From Rhabditoides inermis (taxonomy: Eukaryota > Nematoda > Chromadorea > Rhabditida > Rhabditidae): 64,000 nt of DNA. This document shows, piece after piece, positions 48,139 to 60,300 of this stretch (position 1 is its first letter; the number at the start of each line of letters is the position of its first letter). The position numbers and the translations under genes were made by a program. The notes under the pieces were generated by a model. It was not told the origin of the DNA. It did no database searches and worked only from the letters and a program-made list of their open reading frames with translations. The stretch lies in NCBI GenBank assembly GCA_963966185.1, contig CAWZYM010000183.1, forward strand, positions 431,733 through 495,732. The letters are read 5' to 3'.

Positions 48139-49529
48139 GACTTCAAACATCGTTGGATAACCGCAGTCTGACCAGCATATGTCGGCATTTTGATTTTTCT
48201 GAAGTAATGAATAGTGTAGTTGATAGTTCTTTGCACTCAGTTGGTTCTCTAGGGCACGTCCTCAGAACGCGCGAAATGGCCTAAAACAACCCTACTGTCA
48301 ACCGACTTCTAACATCGTTGGATAACCGCAGTCTGACCGGCATATGTCGGCATTTTGTTTAATTTGAGAGTAAAATATAGTGGGGTTGATTGTTATTTGC
48401 AAACATTCGTTTCCCGATGGCACGTCCTCGAAACGGGCGAAATGGTCTAAAACAACACTACTATCAACCGACTTCAAACATCGTTGCATAACCGCAGTCT
48501 GACCGGCATATATAGGCATTTTGATTTTTCTGAAGTAATGAATAGTGTAGTTGATTGTTCTTTGAATTCAGTTGGTTCTCTACGGCACGTCCTCAAAACC
48601 CGCGAAATGGCCTAAAACAACACTACTGTCAACCGACTTCAAACATCGTTGGATAACCGCAGTCTGACCGGCATATGTCGGCATTTTTATTTTTCTGAAG
48701 TAATGAATAGTGTAGTTGATAGTTCTTTGCATTCAGTTGGTTCTCTAGGGCACGTCCTCAGAACGCGCGAAATGGCCTAAAACAACCCTACTGTCAACCG
48801 ACTTCTAACATCGTTGGATAACCGCAGTCTGACCGGCATATGTCGGCATTTTGATTATTCTGAGAGTAAAATATAGTGGGGTTGATTGTTATTCGCAAAC
48901 ATTCGGTTCCCGAGGGCACGTCCTCAAAACCCGCGAAATGGCCTAAAACAACCCTACTGTCAACCGACTTCAAACATCGTTGGATAACCGCAGTCTGACC
49001 GGCATATGTCGGCATTTTGTTCATTCTGAAAGTAAAATATAGTGGGGTTGATTGTTATTTGCAAACATTCGGTTCCCGAGGGCACGTCCTCGAAACGGGC
49101 GAAATGGTCTAAAACAACACTACTATCAACCGACTTCAAACATCGTTGCATAACCGCAGTCTGACCGGCATATATCGGCATTTTGATTTTTCTGAAGTAA
49201 TGAATAGTGTGGTTGATTGTTTTTTGAATTCAGTTGGTTCTCTACGGCACGTCCTCAAAACCCGCGAAATGGCCTAAAATAACACTACTGTCAACCGATT
49301 TCAAACATCGTTGGATAACCGCAGTCTGACCGGCATATGTCGGCATTTTGTTTATTCTGAGAGTGAAATAATGAGGGGTTGATTGTTATTTGCAAACATT
49401 CGGTTCCCGAGGGCACGTCCTCGAAACGGGCGAAATGGCCTAAAACAACCCTACTGTCAACCGACTTCAAACATCGTTGGATAACCGCAGTCTGACCGGT
49501 ATATGTCGGCATTTTGTTTAATCTGAGAG
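48139..49529 (-). repeat. Inverted block of satellite, copy 2 (1391 bp)
   Basis: The copy lies exactly 6822 bp downstream of the first inverted block, with the same two junctions, so one inversion was later duplicated. Few differences are visible: GCATATGTCGG (48671) against GCATACGTCGG (41849), GTTCATTCTGAAAG (49018) against GTTTATTCTGAAAG (42196), and CTAAAATAACAC against CTAAAACAACAC. At the first two sites this copy keeps the state found in the uninverted relative at 55993-57384. Confidence 0.93.
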
Positions 49530-49616
49530 TTCAAAATGCCGACATATGCCGGTCAGACTGCGGTTATGCAACGATGTTTGAAATAGGTTGACAGTAGTGT
49601 TGTTTTAAACCATTTC
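49432..49616. repeat. Hairpin at the right inversion junction, copy 2
   Basis: The arms are 49432-49516 and 49532-49616 (85 bp), with a 15-base spacer. About 7 mismatches are visible. The right arm here is the E unit (GAAATAGG, TTTTAAACC), so pairing is weaker than in copy 1, where that E tail was replaced by a B tail. Confidence 0.8.
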
Positions 49617-49649
49617 GCCCGTTTTGAGGACGTGCCCTCGGAAACCGAA

Positions 49650-51305
49650 TGTTTGCAAATAACAATCAACCCCACATTATTTTACTCTCAGAATGAACAA
49701 AATGCCGACATATGCCGGTCAGACTGCGGTGATCCAACGATGTTAGAAGTCGGTTGACAGTAGGGTTGTTTTAGGCCATTTCGCGCGTTCTGAGGACGTG
49801 CCCTAGAGAACCACTGAATGCAAAGAACTATCAACTACACTATTCATTTACTTCAGAAAAATCAAAATGCCGACATATGCCGGTCAGACTGCGGTTATCC
49901 AACGATGTTTGAAGTCGGTTGATAGTAGTGTTGTTTTAGACCATTTCGCCCGTTTCGAGTACGTGCTCTCGGGAACCGAATGTTTGCAAATAACAATCAA
50001 CCCCACAATTTTTACTCTCAGAAAAATCAAAATGCCGACATATGCCGGTCAGACTGCGGCTATCCAACGATGTTTGAAGTCGGTTGACAGTAGGGTTGTT
50101 TTAGACAATGTCGCGCGTTTCGAGGACGTGCCATCGGGAACCGAATGTTGCAAATAACAATCAACCCCACCTTATTTTACTCTCAGAAAGAAAAAAAAAT
50201 GCCGACCTATGCCGGTCAGACTGCGGTTATCCAACGATGTTTGAAGTCGGTTGACAGTAGGGTTGTTTTAGGCCATTTCGCGCGTTCTGAGGACGTGCCC
50301 TAGAGAACCACTGAATGCAAAGAACTATCAACCACACTTTTCATCACTTTTAGAATAATCAAAATGCCGCTATATGCCGGTCAGACTGCGGTTATGCAAC
50401 GATGTTTGAAGTAGGTTGACAGTAGTGTTGTTTTAGACCATTTCGCCCGTTTTGAGGACGTGCCCTCGGGAACCGAATGTTTGCAAATAACAATCAACCC
50501 CACATTATTTTACTCTCAGAATGAACAAAATGCCGACATATGCCGGTCAGACTGCGGTGATCCAACGATGTTAGAAGTCGGTTGACAGTAGGGTTGTTTT
50601 AGGCCATTTCGCGCGTTCTGAGGACGTGCCCTAGAGAACCACTGAATGCAAAGAACTATCAACTACACTATTCATTTACTTCAGAAAAATCAAAATGCCG
50701 ACATATGCCGGTCAGACTGCGGTTATCCAACGATGTTTGAAGTCGGTTGATAGTAGTGTTGTTTTAGACCATTTCGCCCGTTTCGAGTACGTGCTCTCGG
50801 GAACCGAATGTTTGCAAATAACAATCAACCCCACAATTTTTACTCTCAGAAAAATCAAAATGCCGACATATGCCGGTCAGACTGCGGCTATCCAACGATG
50901 TTTGAAGTCGGTTGACAGTAGGGTTGTTTTAGACAATGTCGCGCGTTTCGAGGACGTGCCATCGGGAACCGAATGTTGCAAATAACAATCAACCCCACCT
51001 TATTTTACTCTCAGAAAGAAAAAAAAATGCCGACCTATGCCGGTCAGACTGCGGTTATCCAACGATGTTTGAAGTCGGTTGACAGTAGGGTTGTTTTAGG
51101 CCATTTCGCGCGTTCTGAGGACGTGCCCTAGAGAACCACTGAATGCAAAGAACTATCAACCACACTTTTCATCACTTTTAGAATAATCAAAATGCCGCTA
51201 TATGCCGGTCAGACTGCGGTTATGCAACGATGTTTGAAGTAGGTTGACAGTAGTGTTGTTTTAGACCATTTCGCCCGTTTTGAGGACGTGCCCTCGGGAA
51301 CCGAA
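49650..51305 (+). repeat. 5-mer tandem duplication, 828 bp x 2
   Basis: The sequences from about 49650 and about 50478 match at offset 828. They share GCGGTGATCC (49727/50555), ATTCATTTACTTC (49846/50674), a short CACAATTTTTACTC (50006/50834) and GCGGCTATCC (50056/50884). The duplication is absent from copy 1 of the 6.8-kb segment, so it is younger. Confidence 0.86.
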
Positions 51306-51800
51306 TGTTTGCAAATAACAATCAACCCCACATTGTTTTACTCACAGAATGAACAAAATGCCGACATATGCCGGTCAGACTGCGGTTATCCAACGATGTT
51401 AGAAGTCGGTTGACAGTAGGGTTGTTTTAGGCCATTTCGCGCGTTCTGAGGACGTGCCCTAGAGAACCACTGAATGCAAAGAACTATCAACCACACTTTT
51501 CATCACTTTTAGAATAATCAAAATGCCGCTATATGCCGGTCAGACTGCGGTTATGCAACGATGTTTGAAGTAGGTTGACAGTAGTGTTGTTTTAAACCAT
51601 TTCGCCCGTTTTGAGGACGTGCCCTCGGAAACCGAATGTTTGCAAATAACAATCAACCCCACATTATTTTACTCTCAGAATGAACAAAATGCCGACATAT
51701 GCCGGTCAGCGGTTATCCAACGATGTTAGAAGTCGGTTGACAGTAGGGTTGTTTTAGGCCATTTCGCGCGTTCTGAGGACGTGCCCTAGAGAACCACTGA

Positions 51801-54587
51801 ATGCAAAGAACTATCAACTACACTATTCATTACTTCAGAAAAATCAAAATGCCGACATATGCCGGTCAGACTGCGGTTATCCAACGATGTTTGAAGTCGG
51901 TTGATAGTAGTGTTGTTTTAGACCATTTCGCCCGTTTCGAGTACGTGCTCTCGGGAACCGAATGTTTGCAAATAACAATCAACCCCACAATTTTTTACTC
52001 TCAGAATAATCGAAATGCCGACATATGCCGGTCAGACTGCGGTTATCCAACGATGTTTGAAGTCGGTTGACAGTAGGGTTGTTTTAGACAATGTCGCGCG
52101 TTTCGAGGACGTGCCATCGGGAACCGAATGTTGCAAATAACAATCAACCCCACCTTATTTTACTCTCAGAAAGAAAAAAAATGCCGACCTATGCCGGTCA
52201 GACTGCGGTTATCCAACGATGTTTGAAGTCGGTTGACAGTAGGGTTGTTTTAGGCCATTTCGCGCGTTCTGAGGACGTGCCCTAGAGAACCACTGAATGC
52301 AAAGAACTATCAACCACACTTTTCATCACTTTTAGAATAATCAAAATGCCGCTATATGCCGGTCAGACTGCGGTTATGCAACGATGTTTGAAGTAGGTTG
52401 ACAGTAGTGTTGTTTTAGACCATTTCGCCCGTTTTGAGGACGTGCCCTCGGGAACCGAATGTTTGCAAATAACAATCAACCCCACATTGTTTTACTCACA
52501 GAATGAACAAAATGCCGACATATGCCGGTCAGACTGCGGTTATCCAACGATGTTAGAAGTCGGTTGACAGTAGGGTTGTTTTAGGCCATTTCGCGCGTTC
52601 TGAGGACGTGCCCTAGAGAACCACTGAATGCAAAGAACTATCAACCACACTTTTCATCACTTTTAGAATAATCAAAATGCCGCCATATGCCGGTCAGACT
52701 GCGGTTATGCAACGATGTTTGAAGTAGGTTGACAGTAGTGTTGTTTTAAACCATTTCGCCCGTTTTGAGGACGTGCCCTCGGAAACCGAATGTTTGCAAA
52801 TAACAATCAACCCCACATTATTTTACTCTCAGAATGAACAAAATGCCGACATATGCCGGTCAGCGGTTATCCAACGATGTTAGAAGTCGGTTGACAGTAG
52901 GGTTGTTTTAGGCCATTTCGCGCGTTCTGAGGACGTGCCCTAGAGAACCACTGAATGCAAAGAACTATCAACTACACTATTCATTACTTCAGAAAAATCA
53001 AAATGCCGACATATGCCGGTCAGACTGCGGTTATCCAACAATGTTTGAAGTCGGTTGATAGTAGTGTTGTTTTAGACCATTTCGCCCGTTTCGAGTACGT
53101 GCTCTCGGGAACCGAATGTTTGCAAATAACAATCAACCCCACAATTTTTTACTCTCAGAATAATCGAAATGCCGACATATGCCGGTCAGACTGCGGTTAT
53201 CCAACGATGTTTGAAGTCGGTTGACAGTAGGGTTGTTTTAGACAATGTCGCGCGTTTCGAGGACGTGCCATCGGGAACCGAATGTTGCAAATAACAATCA
53301 ACCCCACCTTATTTTACTCTCAGAAAGAAAAAAAATGCCGACCTATGCCGGTCAGACTGCGGTTATCCAACGATGTTTGAAGTCGGTTGACAGTAGGGTT
53401 GTTTTAGGCCATTTCGCGCGTTCTGAGGACGTGCCCTAGAGAACCACTGAATGCAAAGAACTATCAACCACACTTTTCATCACTTTTAGAATAATCAAAA
53501 TGCCGCTATATGCCGGTCAGACTGCGGTTATGCAACGATGTTTGAAGTAGGTTGACAGTAGTGTTGTTTTAGACCATTTCGCCCGTTTTGAGGACGTGCC
53601 CTCGGGAACCGAATGTTTGCAAATAACAATCAACCCCACATTGTTTTACTCACAGAATGAACAAAATGCCGACATATGCCGGTCAGACTGCGGTTATCCA
53701 ACGATGTTAGAAGTCGGTTGACAGTAGGGTTGTTTTAGGCCATTTCGCGCGTTCTGAGGACGTGCCCTAGAGAACCACTGAATGCAAAGAACTATCAACC
53801 ACACTTTTCATCACTTTTAGAATAATCAAAATGCCGCTATATGCCGGTCAGACTGCGGTTATGCAACGATGTTTGAAGTAGGTTGACAGTAGTGTTGTTT
53901 TAAACCATTTCGCCCGTTTTGAGGACGTGCCCTCGGAAACCGAATGTTTGCAAATAACAATCAACCCCACATTATTTTACTCTCAGAATGAACAAAATGC
54001 CGACATATGCCGGTCAGCGGTTATCCAACGATGTTAGAAGTCGGTTGACAGTAGGGTTGTTTTAGGCCATTTCGCGCGTTCTGAGGACGTGCCCTAGAGA
54101 ACCAGTGAATGCAAAGAACTATCAACTACACTATTCATTACTTCAGAAAAATCAAAATGCCGACATATGCCGGTCAGACTGCGGTTATCCAACGATGTTT
54201 GAAGTCGGTTGATAGTAGTGTTGTTTTAGACCATTTCGCCCGTTTCGAGTACGTGCTCTCGGGAACCGAATGTTTGCAAATAACAATCAACCCCACAATT
54301 TTTTACTCTCAGAATAATCGAAATGCCGACATATGCCGGTCAGACTGCGGTTATCCAACGATGTTTGAAGTCGGTTGACAGTAGGGTTCTTTTAGACCAT
54401 GTCGCGCGTTTCGAGGACGTGCCATCGGGAACCGAATGTTGCAAATAACAATCAACCCCACCTTATTTTACTCTCAGAAAGAAAAAAATGCCGACCTATG
54501 CCGGTCAGACTGCGGTTATCCAACGATGTTTGAAGTCGGTTGACAGTAGGGTTGTTTTAGGCCATTTCGCGCGTTCTGAGGACGTGC
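51801..54587 (+). repeat. 7-mer HOR, ~1154 bp, second series
   Basis: Copies start at 51801, 52955 and 54109 with almost identical sequence and unit order. The third is cut short: after its C and the following unit it jumps at about 54587 to the TTTTAAACC E tail. The next HOR start is 54804, only 695 bp downstream instead of 1154. Confidence 0.87.
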
Positions 54588-54691
54588 TGTTGTTTTAAAC
54601 CATTTCGCCCGTTTTGAGGACGTGCCCTCGGAAACCGAATGTTTGCAAATAACAATCAACCCCACATTATTTTACTCTCAGAATGAACAAA
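54488..54691 (+). repeat. Aberrant 204-bp unit at a recombination junction
   Basis: Heads at 54488 and 54692 are 204 bp apart. A D/B-type tail is followed as far as GAGGACGTGC, where the sequence jumps to TGTTGTTTTAAACC, an earlier position in an E tail. The out-of-phase join removed about 459 bp net from a 7-mer HOR. It was not produced by register-preserving unequal crossover. Confidence 0.85.
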
Positions 54692-55076
54692 ATGCCGACA
54701 TATGCCGGTCAGCGGTTATCCAACGATGTTAGAAGTCGGTTGACAGTAGGGTTGTTTTAGGCCATTTCGCGCGTTCTGAGGACGTGCCCTAGAGAACCAC
54801 TGAATGCAAAGAACTATCAACTACACTATTCATTACTTCAGAAAAATCAAAATGCCGACATATGCCGGTCAGACTGCGGTTATCCAACGATGTTTGAAGT
54901 CGGTTGATAGTAGTGTTGTTTTAGACCATTTCGCCCGTTTCGAGTACGTGCTCTCGGGAACCGAATGTTTGCAAATAACAATCAACCCCACAATTTTTTA
55001 CTCTCAGAATAATCGAAATGCCGACATATGCCGGTCAGACTGCGGTTATCCAACGATGTTTGAAGTCGGTTGACAG

Positions 55077-55992
55077 TAGGGTTGTTTTAGGCCATTTCGC
55101 GCGTTCTGAGGACGTGCCCTAGAGAACCAACTGAATGCAAAGAACTATCAACTACACTATTCATTACTTCAGAAAAATCAAAATGCCGACATATGCCGGT
55201 CAGACTGCGGTTATCTAACGATGTTTGAAGTCGGTTGATAGTAGTGTTGTTTTAGACCATTTCGCCCGTTTCGAGGACGCGCTCTCGGGAACCGAATGTT
55301 TGCAAATAACAATCAACCCCACATTTTTTTACTTACAGAATAATCAAAATGCCGACATAAGCCGGTCAGACTGCGGTTATCCAACGATGTTAGAAGTCGG
55401 TTGACAGTAGGGTTGTTTTAGGCCATTTCGCGCGTTCTGAGGACGTGCCCTAGAAAACCAACTGAATGCAAAGAACTATCAACTACACTATTCATTACTT
55501 CAGAAAAATCGAAATGCCGACATATGCCGGTCAGACTGCGGTTATCCAACGATGTTTGAAGTCGGTTGACAGTAGTGTTGTTTTAGGCCATTTCGCGGGT
55601 TTTGAGGACGTGCCGTAGAGAACCAACTGAATGCAAAGAACTATCAACTACACTATTCATTACTCCAGAAAAATCAAAATGCCGACATATGCCGGTCAGA
55701 CTGCGGTTATCCAACGATGTTTAAAGTCGGTTGACAGTAGGGTTGTTTTAGGCCAGTTCGCGGGTTTGAGGACGTGCCCTCGGAAATCGAATGTTTGCAA
55801 ATAACAATCAACCCCACATCATTTCACTCTCAGATTAAACAAAATGCCAACATATACCGGTCAGACTGCGGTCATCCAACGATGTTTGAAGTCGGTTGAT
55901 AGTAGTGTTGTTTTAGACCATTTCGCCTGTTTCGAGGACGTGCCCTCGGGAACCGAATGTTTGCAAATAACAATCAACCCCACATTATTTCA
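55077..55992 (+). repeat. Left flank of the inversion locus, uninverted copy
   Basis: The stretch matches 40401-41316 (offset 14676) and 47223-48138, the sequence immediately left of each inverted block. Shared rare variants are TTATCTAACG, GGACGCGCTC, GACATAAGCC, CATTACTCCAG, GTTTAAAGTCGG and GCCAACATATACC. Part of it recurs at 63667-64000. Confidence 0.88.
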
Positions 55993-57384
55993 CTCTCAGA
56001 TTAAACAAAATGCCGACATATACCGGTCAGACTGCGGTTATCCAACGATGTTTGAAGTCGGTTGACAGTAGGGTTGTTTTAGGCCATTTCGCCCGTTTCG
56101 AGGACGTGCCCTCGGGAACCGAATGTTTGCAAATAACAATCAACCCCTCATTATTTCACTCTCAGAATAAACAAAATGCCGACATATGCCGGTCAGACTG
56201 CGGTTATCCAACGATGTTTGAAATCGGTTGACAGTAGTGTTGTTTTAGGCCATTTCGCGGGTTTTGAGGACGTGCCGTAGAGAACCAACTGAATTCAAAA
56301 AAACAATCAACCACACTATTCATTACTTCAGAAAAATCAAAATGCCGATATATGCCGGTCAGACTGCGGTTATGCAACGATGTTTGAAGTCGGTTGATAG
56401 TAGTGTTGTTTTAGACCATTTCGCCCGTTTCGAGGACGTGCCCTCGGGAACCGAATGTTTGCAAATAACAATCAACCCCACTATATTTTACTTTCAGAAT
56501 GAACAAAATGCCGACATATGCCGGTCAGACTGCGGTTATCCAACGATGTTTGAAGTCGGTTGACAGTAGGGTTGTTTTAGGCCATTTCGCGGGTTTTGAG
56601 GACGTGCCCTCGGGAACCGAATGTTTGCGAATAACAATCAACCCCACTATATTTTACTCTCAGAATAATCAAAATGCCGACATATGCCGGTCAGACTGCG
56701 GTTATCCAACGATGTTAGAAGTCGGTTGACAGTAGTGTTGTTTTAGGCCATTTCGCGCGTTCTGAGGACGTGCCCTAGAGAACCAACTGAATGCAAAGAA
56801 CTATCAACTACACTATTCATTACTTCAGAAAAATAAAAATGCCGACATATGCCGGTCAGACTGCGGTTATCCAACGATGTTTGAAGTCGGTTGACAGTAG
56901 TGTTGTTTTAGGCCATTTCGCGGGTTTTGAGGACGTGCCGTAGAGAACCAACTGAATTCAAAGAACAATCAACTACACTATTCATTACTTCAGAAAAATC
57001 AAAATGCCTATATATGCCGGTCAGACTGCGGTTATGCAACGATGTTTGAAGTCGGTTGATAGTAGTGTTGTTTTAGACCATTTCGCCCGTTTCGAGGACG
57101 TGCCATCGGGAAACGAATGTTTGCAAATAACAATCAACCCCACTATATTTTACTCTCGAATTAAACAAAATGCCGACATATGCCGGTCAGACTGCGGTTA
57201 TCCAACGATGTTAGAAGTCGGTTGACAGTAGGGTTGTTTTAGGCCATTTCGCGCGTTCTGAGGACGTGCCCTAGAGAACCAACTGAGTGCAAAGAACTAT
57301 CAACTACACTATTCATTACTTCAGAAAAATCAAAATGCCGACATATGCTGGTCAGACTGCGGTTATCCAACGATGTTTGAAGTC
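55993..57384 (+). repeat. Uninverted relative of the inverted blocks (1392 bp)
   Basis: The reverse complement of this interval is found at 41317-42707 and 48139-49529. Here monomer phase is continuous across both ends (heads at 55844, 56010, 57335 and 57501, at normal spacing). This arrangement is therefore most simply the ancestral one. Confidence 0.9.
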
Positions 57385-60300
57385 GGTTGATAGTAGTGTT
57401 GTTTTAGACCATTTCGCCCGTTTCGAGGACGTGCTCTCGGGAACCGAATGTTTGCAAATAACAATCAACCCCACATTTTTTTACTCTCAGAATAATCAAA
57501 ATGCCGACATATGCCGGTCAGACTGCGGTTATCCAACGATGTTTGAAGTCGGTTGACAGTAGGGTTGTTTTAGACCATGTCGCGCGTTTCGAGGACGTGC
57601 CATCGGGAACCAACTGAATGCAAAGAACTATCAACTACACTATTCATTACTTCAGAAAAATCAAAATGCCGACATATGCCGGTCAGACTGCGGTTATCCA
57701 ACGATGTTTGAAGTCGGTTGATAGTAGTGTTGTTTTAGACCATTTCGCCCGTTTCGAGGACGTGCTCTCGGGAACCGAATGTTTGCAAATAACAATCAAC
57801 CCCACATTTTTTCACTCTCAGAATAATCAAAATGCCGACATATGCCGGTCAGACTGCGGTTATGCAACGATGTTTGAAGTAGGTTGACAGTAGTGTTGTT
57901 TTAAACCATTTCGCCCGTTTTGAGGACGTGCCCTCGGAAACCGAATGTTTGCAAATAACAATCAACCCCACATTATTTTACTCTCAGAATGAACAAAATG
58001 CCGACATATGCCGGTCAGACTGCGGTTATCCAACGATGTTAGAAGTCGGTTGACAGTAGGGTTGTTTTAGGCCATTTCGCGCGTTCTGAGGACGTGCCCT
58101 AGAGAACCACTGAATGCGAAGAACTATCAACTACACTATTCATTACTTCAGAAAAATCAAAATGCCGACATATGCCGGTCAGACTGCGGTTATCCAACGA
58201 TGTTTGAAGTCGGTTGATAGTAGTGTTGTTTTAGACCATTTCGCCCGTTTCGAGTACGTGCTCTCGGGAACCGAATGTTTGCAAATAACAATCAACCCCA
58301 CAATTTTTTTACTCTCAGAATAATCGAAATGCCGACATATGCCGGTCAGACTGCGGTTATCCAACGATGTTTGAAGTCGGTTGACAGTAGGGTTGTTTTA
58401 GACCATGTCGCGCGTTTCGAGGACGTGCCATCGGGAACCGAATGTTGCAAATAACAATCAACCCCACCTTATTTTACTCTCAGAAAGAAAAAAAAATGCC
58501 GACCTATGCCGGTCAGACTGCGGTTATCCAACGATGTTTGAAGTCGGTTGACAGTAGGGTTGTTTTAGGCCATTTCGCGCGTTCTGAGGACGTGCCCTAG
58601 AGAACCACTGAATGCAAAGAACTATCAACCACACTTTTCATCACTTTTAGAATAATCAAAATGCCGCTATATGCCGGTCAGACTGCGGTTATCCAACGAT
58701 GTTTGAAGTCGGTTGATAGTAGTGTTGTTTTAGACCATTTCGCCCGTTTCGAGGACGTGCTCTCGGGAACCGAATGTTTGCAAATAACAATCAACCCCAC
58801 ATTTTTTTACTCTCAGAATAATCAAAATGCCGACATATGCCGGTCAGACTGCGGTTATCCAACGATGTTAGAAGTCGGTTGACAGTAGGGTTGTTTTAGG
58901 CCATTTCGCGCGTTCTGAGGACGTGCCCTAGAGAACCACTGAATGCAAAGAACTATCAACCACACTTCTCATCACTTTTAGAATAATCAAAATGCCGCTA
59001 TATGCCGGTCAGACTGCGGTTATGCAACGATGTTTGAAGTAGGTTGACAGTAGTGTTGTTTTAAACCATTTCGCCCGTTTTGAGGACGTGCCCTCGGAAA
59101 CCGAATGTTTGCAAATAACAATCAACCCCACATTATTTTACTCTCAGAATGAACAAAATGCCGACATATGCCGGTCAGCGGTTATCCAACGATGTTAGAA
59201 GTCGGTTGACAGTAGGGTTGTTTTAGGCCATTTCGCGCGTTCTGAGGACGTGCCCTAGAGAACCACTGAATGCAAAGAACTATCAACTACACTATTCATT
59301 ACTTCAGAAAAATCAAAATGCCGACATATGCCGGTCAGACTGCGGTTATCCAACGATGTTTGAAGTCGGTTGATAGTAGTGTTGTTTTAGACCATTTCGC
59401 CCGTTTCGAGTACGTGCTCTCGGGAACCGAATGTTTGCAAATAACAATCAACCCCACAATTTTTTACTCTCAGAATAATCGAAATGCCGACATATGCCGG
59501 TCAGACTGCGGTTATCCAACGATGTTTGAAGTCGGTTGACAGTAGGGTTGTTTTAGACCATGTCGCGCGTTTCGAGGACGTGCCATCGGGAACCGAATGT
59601 TGCAAATAACAATCAACCCCACCTTATTTTACTCTCAGAAAGAAAAAAATGCCGACCTATGCCGGTCAGACTGCGGTTATCCAACGATGTTTGAAGTCGG
59701 TTGACAGTAGGGTTGTTTTAGGCCATTTCGCGCGTTCTGAGGACGTGCCCTAGAGAACCACTGAATGCAAAGAACTATCAACTACACTATTCATTACTTC
59801 AGAAAAATCAAAATGCCGACATATGCCGGTCAGACTGCGGTTATCCAACGATGTTTGAAGTCGGTTGATAGTAGTGTTGTTTTAGACCATTTCGCCCGTT
59901 TCGAGGACGTGCTCTCGGGAACCGAATGTTTGCAAATAACAATCAACCCCACATTTTTTTACTCTCAGAATAATCAAAATGCCGACATATGCCGGTCAGA
60001 CTGCGGTTATCCAACGATGTTTGAAGTCGGTTGACAGTAGGGTTGTTTTAGACCATGTCGCGCGTTTCGAGGACGTGCCATCGGGAACCAACTGAATGCA
60101 AAGAACTATCAACTACACTATTCATTACTTCAGAAAAATCAAAATGCCGACATATGCCGGTCAGACTGCGGTTATCCAACGATGTTTGAAGTCGGTTGAT
60201 AGTAGTGTTGTTTTAGACCATTTCGCCCGTTTCGAGGACGTGCTCTCGGGAACCGAATGTTTGCAAATAACAATCAACCCCACATTTTTTCACTCTCAGA

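Larger units (their letters stand above)
44808..52335 (+). repeat. 6.8-kb segmental duplication, copy 2 (enlarged to ~7.5 kb)
   Basis: This is the tandem partner of 37988-44807. It keeps the E unit after the inversion that copy 1 has lost (+166 bp) and gained an internal 828-bp duplication near 49650-51305. The offset to copy 1 is therefore 6822, then 6988, then 7816. Only a few base differences are visible across the shared part, for example CATTGCGCGCG (39912) versus CATTTCGCGCG (46744). Confidence 0.86.
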
